Shown piece by piece: positions 34,547 through 41,926 of a stretch of 64,000 nucleotides of DNA. The position numbers and the translations under genes were made by a program. The notes beneath the pieces are model-generated. The model was given only the letters and a program-made list of their open reading frames with translations, searched no databases and had not been told where the DNA came from. The stretch spans positions 1 through 64,000 of the forward strand of contig PAJV01000056.1 in assembly GCA_002706765.1 (NCBI GenBank). The letters run 5' to 3'. The first letter of the stretch is position 1, and each line of letters opens with the position of its first letter. The stretch comes from Gimesia sp. GTDB taxonomy: Bacteria > Planctomycetota > Planctomycetia > Planctomycetales > Planctomycetaceae.

Positions 34547-34900
34547 GTGACGACTTTTGGCAAAAGACTGCGTGAACTCAGAAAGGAACGTGACCTGAGC
34601 CAGAAGGCATTGGCTGAGAAAGTAGCGATTAACTTTACCTACTTGAGCAAGATCGAAACCGAACGTTTGGATTTCGCCCAATTCCCCAGTGAGGAATTGA
34701 TCTGCAAGCTGGCGTCTGTGTTGGATACTGATAAGGACGAGCTTCTAATTTTGGCGAAGAAAATCCCTGCAAAGATTAAGGAGCGTGTGTTTGAGCGACC
34801 AGAGGTTTTTGCGGCCCTAGCTGACTGCGATGACAAGACACTCGATTCTTTGATCTCTCAGATCGGCAAGCCGCATCGCAAAAAACTAAAGACAGTATAA
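34547..34900 (+). CDS. XRE-family HTH regulator of the DprA/PRTase unit
   Basis: 117 residues starting at GTG 34547. Residues 4-60 are a Cro/CI helix-turn-helix: FGKRLRELRKERDLSQKALA, then VAINFTYLSKIETER. The C-terminal half (ILAKKIPAKIKERVFERPEV) resembles the tail seen in regulators of restriction and toxin-antitoxin loci, but no protease or metal motif is seen. It lies 40 bp upstream of the DprA-like gene on the same strand, so it probably controls the three-gene unit. Confidence 0.8.
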   Translation: MTTFGKRLRELRKERDLSQKALAEKVAINFTYLSKIETERLDFAQFPSEELICKLASVLDTDKDELLILAKKIPAKIKERVFERPEVFAALADCDDKTLDSLISQIGKPHRKKLKTV

Positions 34901-34939
34901 CTTGCTAGCATAAAAGGTGAGTACCGGGGTAATGAAAAT

Positions 34940-35833
34940 ATGAATTCACTTCTCAAGAACGCTGTGTCACTTCGAGAAGAGATGACTTCTTACGAGACAC
35001 TATGGGGCATGAAAGATGCAACTCAGAAGACTATCGCTGAGTTGTTTCGTCGCTATCCGGGGTTGCCTTCCAGAGTGCTTAAGGAACTGCGAACGGGCAA
35101 GATGTTCTTGGATGAACTCGATGAACTCTACGAATCTGTTCGCTCGTTTCTCGAAACAATTTCAGGATTTTCCGTAAGCGTCCATGGTGCATTTCAGTAT
35201 CCCGAGGCACTTCGTGATGCACAATATCCATTAGAGCTTTTCTATTATCGAGGTCAGATTGAGTTGATTGAGGGACGCTGTATTTCGCTTGTTGGAGCCA
35301 GAAAGGTATCTAATGAGGGCGTCAAACGTGCCAGCCGACTTTCCAGTGAGTTGGTCGATTCTGGATTCACTATTGTATCAGGGCTTGCACATGGCGTTGA
35401 TACTCACGCTATGAAGTCTGCCATCAATGCTGGCGGACGAACAATTGGTGTTATTGGCACCCCAATCAATCAGGTCTACCCCAAGGAGAATACTGAGCTT
35501 CAGGAACAGGTTGCAAAGGAATATTTACTCGTCAGCCAAGTGCCGTTTTTTAGATATCAGCACCAGCCGTTCACGACGAAGCGTTACTACTTTCCACAAC
35601 GAAATGAAACTATGGCTGCGATATCGGAGGCCACCGTCATTGTCGAAGCCTCTGACACTAGCGGCTCGCTCACACAAGCACGTGCCGCTCTCCAGCAGGG
35701 ACGGAAATTATTCATTCTGAATTCCTGCTTTGAAAATCCAAACATCACTTGGCCTAAAACGTACGAGGAACGAGGGGCCGTCCGAGTACGAACAACTGAT
35801 GATATTCTGGCTCACCTCGATAAAGATAAATGA
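34940..35833 (+). CDS. DprA/Smf-like protein
   Basis: 297 residues. The family core is complete: YPEALRDAQYPLELFYYRGQ, CISLVGARKVSNEGVKRA, VSGLAHGVDTHAMKSAINAG, TIGVIGTPINQVYP, FPQRNETMAAISEATVIVEA and SGSLTQARAALQQGRKLFIL. DprA binds single-stranded DNA and loads RecA in natural transformation. This copy lies in a defence island with an XRE regulator and a phosphoribosyltransferase, and overlaps the latter by 4 bp (ATGA), so it is not the housekeeping dprA. The N-terminal 90 residues are helical and differ from the usual SAM-like domain. Confidence 0.88.
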   Translation: MNSLLKNAVSLREEMTSYETLWGMKDATQKTIAELFRRYPGLPSRVLKELRTGKMFLDELDELYESVRSFLETISGFSVSVHGAFQYPEALRDAQYPLELFYYRGQIELIEGRCISLVGARKVSNEGVKRASRLSSELVDSGFTIVSGLAHGVDTHAMKSAINAGGRTIGVIGTPINQVYPKENTELQEQVAKEYLLVSQVPFFRYQHQPFTTKRYYFPQRNETMAAISEATVIVEASDTSGSLTQARAALQQGRKLFILNSCFENPNITWPKTYEERGAVRVRTTDDILAHLDKDK

Positions 35834-36468
35834 GCAGTCTTATGTGGAAACAACTCGATCAAGTCGAGAATCGTCCGGTTCGATTGACGGATGATGACGA
35901 GTGCTTTTGCGCAAGAGATTATGCTTCTGGAAAGGATTACAGCTACTCGGAGGCCAATAGCCTCATTAAAAATTTCAAGAAGCCCGTTTCCACACGGAAC
36001 ACAAATCAGTGGTATTGGAAAGAAAGGGCTATAAAGCAATTTGCAAACGAACTGGCTGGTTGGCTTGGCACGTTAGAAGAAGAGTTCTCCATTGCTGCAA
36101 TTCCACCATCTAAACGTCGGGACGACGCTGAATACGATCCACGCTTGGACATGGTTCTTGATCAGTTTGCCGGGCTATGTCCACACGCAAAAGTCGTTCG
36201 GCCAATTGAGCGAACTATCAATAGAACACCCGCACATTTGTCTGGAGGCAATCGCCCCAGTGTTGAGGATGTCTACGAGTCGCTGACTTGGGAGGGACTC
36301 GTAGTTCCGCCAACAACATTGATCTTAATTGATGACATCATTACTGCGGGCACATCCTTCAAGGCTTGCAAGCGGCTGGCATTGCACAATAACATTCAAC
36401 TAGAAGTTTATGGTGTTTTCTGGGCACGTACGATTTGGATCGACGATCCATTGCAAGTATCAAATTAA
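35830..36468 (+). CDS. Phosphoribosyltransferase-fold protein linked to DprA
   Basis: 212 residues. The PRPP-binding loop is clear: LILIDDIITAGTSFKACKRL (about 157-176), the acidic pair followed by the TAGTS loop of type I phosphoribosyltransferases. An internal AAIPPSKRRDD segment may act as the flexible or hood loop. The start codon overlaps the stop of the DprA-like gene, so the two are made together. In ordinary metabolism these enzymes salvage purines or act in competence (ComF). Tight coupling with DprA in a defence island suggests nucleotide or DNA-end chemistry in response to foreign DNA; this is inference. Confidence 0.82.
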   Translation: MSSLMWKQLDQVENRPVRLTDDDECFCARDYASGKDYSYSEANSLIKNFKKPVSTRNTNQWYWKERAIKQFANELAGWLGTLEEEFSIAAIPPSKRRDDAEYDPRLDMVLDQFAGLCPHAKVVRPIERTINRTPAHLSGGNRPSVEDVYESLTWEGLVVPPTTLILIDDIITAGTSFKACKRLALHNNIQLEVYGVFWARTIWIDDPLQVSN

Positions 36469-36670
36469 AGCGGTTTTTGGGATGAGAGTCGGGAATGCCA
36501 CAATCGATCCCCGCTAGTCACCCTAAAGAACACATCCTCAATACACTGGCTGATCTTGATGCCGGGATTGATCACCCCTTCGGCAACCAGCAACGAAGAT
36601 GCCGAACCTGCAAAAGAAATTGCAGCAGCAAAAGGTCCAAGTAAAAGCCAATCGGGAAGAAGAATTGACC

Positions 36671-37372
36671 ATGCAACCGTTCATTTCAGCCAATGAATTG
36701 AAGAAGAAGTACGGGGTGTTCGGCCACTTCTACTCGGTCGAACTTACCTCAACGGAAGTCGTCGAATGCCGAAGCGTCTTAGAGATTGCAAATAAGGCCC
36801 ACGCTCCAAAGGAACATTCAGAGTTGTCAGTGCTTCGGCCCGATGCCATTTTCATAATGATGAACCCCGGCTCTTCAAGGCCATTGGTCGAAGTCAACAA
36901 CCAAATCCGTGCGAAAGCGATTCACAAGCTGGAAGTCTCGCTCGTGCCGACCATGCCCGACACGACGCAATACCAAGTGATGCGATTGATGCACTTTCGG
37001 CAATGGCGGCACGTCCGAGTGCTGAATCTATCCGACATCCGCATTTCCAAGAGTCCAGAGTTCATAAAGCAATTTCATCGATTGGAAGGAGAATCACAGT
37101 TCGCCTCGCATTCCGTTTTCTCCGACGCCCGAACAGATGAATTGTCACTTAAACTACCATTGGGCAATAAGACTCCGCTTGTACTGGCATGGGGCTTGAG
37201 TGACAAGTTGAATCCCCTGATCGACCGCTGTATGTCGAGGCTTCCCCGCAAGAGCAACCTCATGGGCTTACTGGAGCCGGACACTACAAACAAGTACCGT
37301 CACCCGTTACCATCGCTCCAAAAAGATAAACTGATTTGGTTGGATAAGATCGTTCGCCAGTTCGACGAGTAG
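36671..37372 (+). CDS. DUF1643-like protein
   Basis: 233 residues from ATG 36671 (MQPFISANELKKKYG), preferred to 36599 because the extra N-terminus is low-complexity glutamine/lysine. The segment IMMNPGSSRPL, then QYQVMRLMHFRQWRHVRVLN and LVLAWGLSDKLNPLI, follow the order NPS...R....G...V.NL...W G of the DUF1643 family. That family's function is unknown. It follows the PRTase gene by ~200 bp on the same strand, so it might be a further member of that unit. The gap 36469-36670 has no supported gene. Confidence 0.5.
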   Translation: MQPFISANELKKKYGVFGHFYSVELTSTEVVECRSVLEIANKAHAPKEHSELSVLRPDAIFIMMNPGSSRPLVEVNNQIRAKAIHKLEVSLVPTMPDTTQYQVMRLMHFRQWRHVRVLNLSDIRISKSPEFIKQFHRLEGESQFASHSVFSDARTDELSLKLPLGNKTPLVLAWGLSDKLNPLIDRCMSRLPRKSNLMGLLEPDTTNKYRHPLPSLQKDKLIWLDKIVRQFDE

Positions 37373-37452
37373 GCGGATGTCAGCGCTCACCCTTTCTTCT
37401 TGGAAAACAAGTAAAACACAGACATCTCGATTCTCCTTCTACAACTGAGTTA

Positions 37453-37611
37453 TTAACGCCACGGTGCTTTAATAAGCGTTCCTTTGCTGATTTCCACATA
37501 GTTGGGGCCGATTTTTTCCGAGTAGGTCTCTCGAAATCGCTCCCACTGCGCAGAGTCGTACTTTTGGACCAATGCACATGCGGTATCGAGGCAGAACTCA
37601 GCAGCGAAAGT
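37453..37611 (-). pseudogene. Orphan C-terminal fragment
   Basis: The minus strand is open from the end of the DUF5677-like frame down to TAA at 37453 and reads TFAAEFCLDTACALVQKYDS, then AQWERFRETYSEKIG and YVEISKGTLIKAPWR. This is a well-formed protein end without a beginning. It is fused out of frame to the truncated DUF5677-like gene at about 37600. It marks a deletion or recombination junction. Confidence 0.5.
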
Positions 37612-38182
37612 GCAAGCTACCCGGAACTCGGTTAAACACTTTAGTCATCGGATCGTCTTTGAGTTCCGCACGAAGCTGCTTTCCCAAGAGATCATTCGGA
37701 TCGCACTTTCGATATGCCTTGATCTTTCGATGAGCATGGGCCACTTGATAGGAAAGCGCCCGGCGTTTGCTGTCGGTATCTAGGATGTACAGCAAGCCGA
37801 GTTGTGCCTCGAATGCACTACGGAGCAGAGGGCCGCAGTTCTCGGCACAACCACGTTCAACCAAAACCGACACTCCATCTACCGACTCAATTACATGACG
37901 GGTGAGCATTAACACTGTGGCATGGGAATAGCAACGATCTTGAACGGATGCGATTTGAGCAACATCGGATGCGTCGATGAGAAACTGCACGCAGTCACGA
38001 ACAAAGCCAGCAAGGTCCGAGAGAAGTATCTCGTAGTTCTGCCACTCTTCTTCTGATTCGACTAAATCACGAAAATACATTAACGCATCCTCCCGGCTCG
38101 ATCCCATTCTCACTAGGACACACTCTTTGTGGCCGAGGTTCATTTTCGCTGCCGTATTCACCCCATCCACGAGATGGGACAT
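37598..38182 (-). pseudogene. Truncated DUF5677-like protein gene
   Basis: 194 residues. The body reads HVIESVDGVSVLVERGCAEN, LLRSAFEAQLGLLYIL, RRALSYQVAHAHRKIKAYR, the helical pattern of DUF5677 proteins. The reading stops after VPGSLHFRC, well before the usual family length (about 250-300), and the DNA continues into an unrelated gene end in another frame. The 5' end overlaps the truncated gene at 38067-38474 by 116 bp in a different phase, so the start is also damaged. Probably non-functional. Confidence 0.5.
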
Positions 38183-38474
38183 CCTGTATCGGTAGCGGCA
38201 TCAAAGACGCAGGATGGTCGTGCTTTAAAATCGGCTTCGACATCTCACCATTACATGACGGGCAGGAGCATTTGTCAGGAGCGTCCTCGTGAACGGAGAA
38301 TCTCGGAGAGTCGATTCTTAGTTCAATATACTGGCTGGGGCTTACATGCCGTTTGATGACATCGGGGGGGATATGGAAGTTCTCTGAATTTTCAGCGTGC
38401 ATGGCGACTCCGTTCACCAACTCGTAATCGTTGGAGAATTGCTGGGGGTCGAATTGTTGTTGAAGAGTTGTCAT
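38067..38474 (-). pseudogene. Truncated hypothetical protein (N-terminal half)
   Basis: 135 residues from ATG 38474. The first ~112 look genuine: MTTLQQQFDPQQFSNDYELV, AENSENFHIPPDVIKRHVSP, and CSCPSCNGE, a possible zinc knuckle. After VPSRGWGE the reading becomes arginine/proline-rich and unlike protein, in the region where the DUF5677-like frame begins. A related C-terminal half (VPSRGWFEDFWVRV...) survives at 31807-32070. This is therefore a gene truncated at its 3' end. Confidence 0.5.
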
Positions 38475-38483
38475 TCGGTATTC

Positions 38484-38690
38484 TTAACCTTGATCCACTC
38501 CGTCTGACGATTGTATCTCTTTCAACTGAGACTCGATGTCGGCAAGCCGCCCTGAAATCTGCTGGAGGTACGCAATGATGATTGCGTGTGTAAATTGTGC
38601 GTCGATTCCTACTGGCGATTCAGGGAGACTGATATGACTAATGATGTCGGCGTAATCATCCTTGGTTTTCGATATTGGGTCGGCTTTCAT
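38484..38690 (-). CDS. Small conserved-looking helical protein, 68 aa
   Basis: MKADPISKTKDDYADIISHI, SPVGIDAQFTHAIIIAYLQQ then ISGRLADIESQLKEIQ: an amphipathic N-terminus and a coiled-coil C-terminus. Well-formed and starts properly at ATG 38690, 93 bp after the end of the BREX-tail nuclease gene. Probably oligomerises through the coiled coil. Function unknown. Confidence 0.55.
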   Translation of the reverse strand: MKADPISKTKDDYADIISHISLPESPVGIDAQFTHAIIIAYLQQISGRLADIESQLKEIQSSDGVDQG

Positions 38691-38783
38691 TCTGTAACTC
38701 CTTCATTGAATTAGGATGAACGTCGAAGTGAAACTCGAGCTTGAGGGCGTAATCTAGAATGTCAACACCTCAATCTCAGACAG

Positions 38784-39869
38784 TCACCGGACTTCTCGCT
38801 CCAACATCGAAAATGCCTTATTTGGAGAAGCGAGTTTCCGATCTTTCGACTCGGAAAAACCAATGGTTTTCTGAACGAGATACTCGTAAAGATGCCTTGC
38901 CTCATCATCATCGAAGATCCCCAGCAGTGGCCCGAGCGACTCCCACGTCCAGCGAACGAAATGTCGATTATTGGTTTGCCATATGTGCTTGCCAAAATCA
39001 CGTTCGATATTCTGCTCACTTTTGTTCCTGACTAGGTTTACTAACACGAATTCTCGATCAAGCTCTTTAGCTATCCACGATCCAAGAAGCCAGAATCGCA
39101 TCAATTCGTACTTTCGATCTCTAACAACTTTTTCGTAATTTGATTCGAACACCACGTCGTACCAACAGTCCGCCCCAGTCACGTACTTCTTCGGATTCTG
39201 AACTCTGCGATCTACGTCGTCCGAATCGCCGGAAGTTGCGTTTCCTGAACCAAACTTCGCTTCCACGAAGACGATGCTCTTGTCAGTCACAAAAATGATG
39301 TCCGGTTCAGACACTTGCTTGCCAGTCGCCGCCGCTGCCACGTCCGCCGCCTCACCGAAAGCAACTCTGGCGTTCAAGAGTTGTTGCCACGGTGTCTTTG
39401 TATTAGAAGAAAACGACCAATAGATCGTCTCTGCATTGTTTGCCTCATTCTTGGGGTCGAGGTGACTTAGCATCTCGCAGACTTTTCCCATGCGTTGAAA
39501 GTAGCGGAACACATTCCACGAAACCGCATCTTCGCTCCGCTCCCGACTAAGCCGATTTATTTCTGCTTTGCTAGCCTTCAATGCAGTCAGCAAAGCTGTG
39601 TCTTCTGCATCATTCCAAAGCATGTTGTCAGTTTCATTTTTGTACTCAAACGTGCTCGAAGAAATAAAGATGCCGCACCGTTGGCAGAAAAAATCATCAG
39701 ATCGCAAGTCGCCGTCACCATTGCGTCTACGCCTGACAATGGTGTCACAGCCAAGAATTGGACACTCAACCTGAGTCTCCGTCATGAGGAATTCGGATTT
39801 CATTTCTGCTAGGCCATACATGTCAGTATCTTTCTTAATCGCATTGAATCTGGTTTTGATCTCAAGCAT
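38784..39869 (-). CDS. Zinc-finger PD-(D/E)XK-like nuclease
   Basis: 361 residues. An N-terminal zinc finger (CPILGC at 36-41 and FFCQRC near 61-66) is followed by helices. Near residue 195 stands EPDIIFVTDKSIVFVEAKFG: D ... E-x-K in the PD-(D/E)XK nuclease arrangement, after a GKQVSEPD lead-in. A downstream RRVQNPKKY helix may hold extra catalytic positions. Such proteins cut DNA in restriction and repair. It is the last gene of the minus-strand run that begins with brxA, 18 bp after the pRiA4b ORF-3-like gene, and so is probably a BREX-associated accessory nuclease. Confidence 0.62.
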   Translation of the reverse strand: MLEIKTRFNAIKKDTDMYGLAEMKSEFLMTETQVECPILGCDTIVRRRRNGDGDLRSDDFFCQRCGIFISSSTFEYKNETDNMLWNDAEDTALLTALKASKAEINRLSRERSEDAVSWNVFRYFQRMGKVCEMLSHLDPKNEANNAETIYWSFSSNTKTPWQQLLNARVAFGEAADVAAAATGKQVSEPDIIFVTDKSIVFVEAKFGSGNATSGDSDDVDRRVQNPKKYVTGADCWYDVVFESNYEKVVRDRKYELMRFWLLGSWIAKELDREFVLVNLVRNKSEQNIERDFGKHIWQTNNRHFVRWTWESLGPLLGIFDDDEARHLYEYLVQKTIGFSESKDRKLASPNKAFSMLEREVR

Positions 39870-39887
39870 ATTAGTCGTAATGTAAGG

Positions 39888-40721
39888 TCACTTATGCTGC
39901 CTACAGTCCGGCAGCCCTCGCCGCATCACTTTCGTTGTTTTTTCTGCATCGAACTCTTCTGGATCGAAGTCGCCAGCCCACTCCACGAAATCATCATGTT
40001 GCTCGTGCTTCGGATCAGCTAGGGCTTCGAGGAACTCAAGATAACCCCAGATACCGCCAACGTCTTCTGGTGGGCAGTTCATCTCACCTTCGACGCATAG
40101 TGGATACCTACCGCCTTTCTCCGCACGGAGACATCCTTCGAATAGAACCTCATGTCCCCAGCCGTCACCAAAGTCGTACTTATACAGGAAGTCGAATCGC
40201 TTGCCATCCTTCGGAATGATATCACTGATCTTGGTGATGGTGGAATCCACACACTCAAAATCCTCGAACCCATCGTCCAGTAGTTCGGGATTTCCATAGC
40301 GTTCCCCATTGATCTCGAACTGATGAAGATGAGAGTTGGTCCAGCCCATCGCTGTCTGGATTCGTTCATGGAACTTGTCCAACGTGGAGTCCTTGATCTG
40401 AATTCGTCGCCAGATTTGCGGCTGAGATTCGAGTAGTGTGATCTTGAATTGGTACAGTCGCTCTGGAGCCGGAATTGAGACTATGCCATCGGAGTTGTCG
40501 AGGGCTTTGGTGACGGCATCCACAATATGCCGCAGAGAGTTTCGCTTCATGCCGTTATCGGCGTGGGAGCGTGCGACCTCGGCATTCTGTCGGATCGATT
40601 CAAGTTCTTTTGTTGTGAAAGAGATCGTGCGAGAATTATTTTCGCTGAGCTTCAAACGGTCGGCGAATTTGGGCAGGAGGTCGGCTACGACTTTGCGTTG
40701 GGCTTGGGTGAGGGAAATCAT
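39888..40721 (-). CDS. pRiA4b ORF-3-like protein
   Basis: 277 residues from ATG 40721 (MISLTQAQRKVV); the upstream frame to 40760 overlaps another ORF. The C-terminal 190 residues are the pRiA4b ORF-3-like fold (PF07929): YQFKITLLESQPQIWRRIQI, LHQFEINGERYGNPE, LYKYDFGDGWGHEVLFEG and the YPLCVEGEMNCPPEDVGGIW block. The family is found on plasmids and in mobile islands; its function is unknown. The N-terminal helical part is specific. It is sandwiched between two nuclease-like genes downstream of brxL. Confidence 0.85.
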   Translation of the reverse strand: MISLTQAQRKVVADLLPKFADRLKLSENNSRTISFTTKELESIRQNAEVARSHADNGMKRNSLRHIVDAVTKALDNSDGIVSIPAPERLYQFKITLLESQPQIWRRIQIKDSTLDKFHERIQTAMGWTNSHLHQFEINGERYGNPELLDDGFEDFECVDSTITKISDIIPKDGKRFDFLYKYDFGDGWGHEVLFEGCLRAEKGGRYPLCVEGEMNCPPEDVGGIWGYLEFLEALADPKHEQHDDFVEWAGDFDPEEFDAEKTTKVMRRGLPDCRQHK

Positions 40722-40807
40722 CGTTTCGCCCTTTTTCGTCCATCGTTTTTCTTTATCCATTTCTCAACTGCCTCGTCGTGCGTCACTCCCATCAAACAGA
40801 TTGACAT
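40718..40807 (-). CDS. Very small ORF, 29 aa
   Basis: ATG 40807 opens MSICLMGVTHDEAVEKWIKK and ends NDGRKRAKR, its stop overlapping the start of the pRiA4b ORF-3-like gene (ATGA). The coupling suggests it may be translated, but at this length it could also be a spacer in a polycistronic message. Confidence 0.3.
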   Translation of the reverse strand: MSICLMGVTHDEAVEKWIKKNDGRKRAKR

Positions 40808-40868
40808 TTTTGTCCACAATGCCCCAACGTCGTTACGCCTTCGTTTCATCGATTTCAAGAATGCTGGT

Positions 40869-41909
40869 TTAGCATTCGTCGCCAAGTGTCTCTGTTTCGT
40901 CCACGCCCTCGTCGGACGTTCCGCCATGCCATTCAATTGACTGGAGTTTTTGTGTCACTGAGTCGTTGAAAAATTGAAAGTCTGGGGCTGAATCGAGGAA
41001 CAATCTAAGGCACTGACCATCTTTGACCGGCTTTACCACTTCGGGATCGCTTAGGCCCTTCTTCCAGAAGTCCATGTCACCTTCAAATCGACCTTGCTGC
41101 CAGACGTAAGCGTTCTTCGTCCGTGCAGCCATAAACCATCGGCGTTTACCACCGAGTCGATATCTCAGGATGCGTTTTCGAAGATATGATTCTCGATCTG
41201 CCGTCAATTCTTGCTCGAAGTACGACGTGACGGCTGGATTGCTGACACCGGCCAAAGCTGCTTTCCAATCAGGCCATTTGACCTTGCTGGTACTGCCATG
41301 CTTTCGGCCTCGTGACACTGATTCTTTCGCCAACTCAGGAGCAGGATAGACATTGGAGCAGACGAGATACTCTGAATCGGTTACTGAATCCTTTGCAACG
41401 GCGATCCGACAGCAGGTGATGTCCACGCCGTATTGCTCACTGAGCCATTCTGCGGCGATTAACAGTGCATAGTCATAACCCTCGGCAATGAGAATGATCC
41501 GCTGCTGTCGATTGATGTCGTCACGATCAACTTCCAGAAAATCCGTCAACGCATCCTGTTGTACGTCGTCCAGCAATTTGAGGAAATCATCAGGCTCCCA
41601 TTGGGAGATCATTCCGGCATAGGAAATTGCCTGAAGCATGTGAAGTTTGTGATTGCCACGTTTCAGTTCAACAACGACACAACCACCCTCTTTATCGACA
41701 GCAAGTAGATCGATGCGATCCTGCACGTTCTGCGATGGTTCTATCTCTTTTCCGATCAGGAATAGTTCCAGTCCGAGTTCCTTAAAGAAGGCATCTGGAC
41801 TATTCGAGATGAACTCTTGTAAGTCGTACCGCTCCGTGATCGACACATCTGCCAGCGTGGGTGTGTCGAGCAATGAGAAGCTTTGGTTTTTTCTGTCGAT
41901 CTTGAGCAT
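40869..41909 (-). CDS. NucS/DUF91-like nuclease, BREX-linked
   Basis: 346 residues. The N-terminal ~130 hold a PD-(D/E)XK-type core: IGKEIEPSQNVQDRIDLLAV, followed by CVVVELKRGNHKLHMLQAIS. The D of RIDLLAV and the E-x-K of VELKRG match the NucS/DUF91 endonuclease signature. The C-terminal half (residues 200-340) is a separate domain with WPDWKAAL and an RYRLGGKRRWFMAART stretch that could bind DNA. It starts 17 bp after the stop of brxL, so it is cotranscribed with BREX and may add cleavage to a system that normally does not cut DNA. Confidence 0.65.
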   Translation of the reverse strand: MLKIDRKNQSFSLLDTPTLADVSITERYDLQEFISNSPDAFFKELGLELFLIGKEIEPSQNVQDRIDLLAVDKEGGCVVVELKRGNHKLHMLQAISYAGMISQWEPDDFLKLLDDVQQDALTDFLEVDRDDINRQQRIILIAEGYDYALLIAAEWLSEQYGVDITCCRIAVAKDSVTDSEYLVCSNVYPAPELAKESVSRGRKHGSTSKVKWPDWKAALAGVSNPAVTSYFEQELTADRESYLRKRILRYRLGGKRRWFMAARTKNAYVWQQGRFEGDMDFWKKGLSDPEVVKPVKDGQCLRLFLDSAPDFQFFNDSVTQKLQSIEWHGGTSDEGVDETETLGDEC

Positions 41910-41926
41910 AGTTTGTCTTCTCTAAG

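Noticed and set aside
36487..36600. Possible HsdM C-terminal tail (HILNTLADLDAGIDHPFGN) before the DUF1643-like gene
   Set aside because: Only about 20 residues resemble the end of type I methylase subunits, and no upstream part is present. Too short to support.
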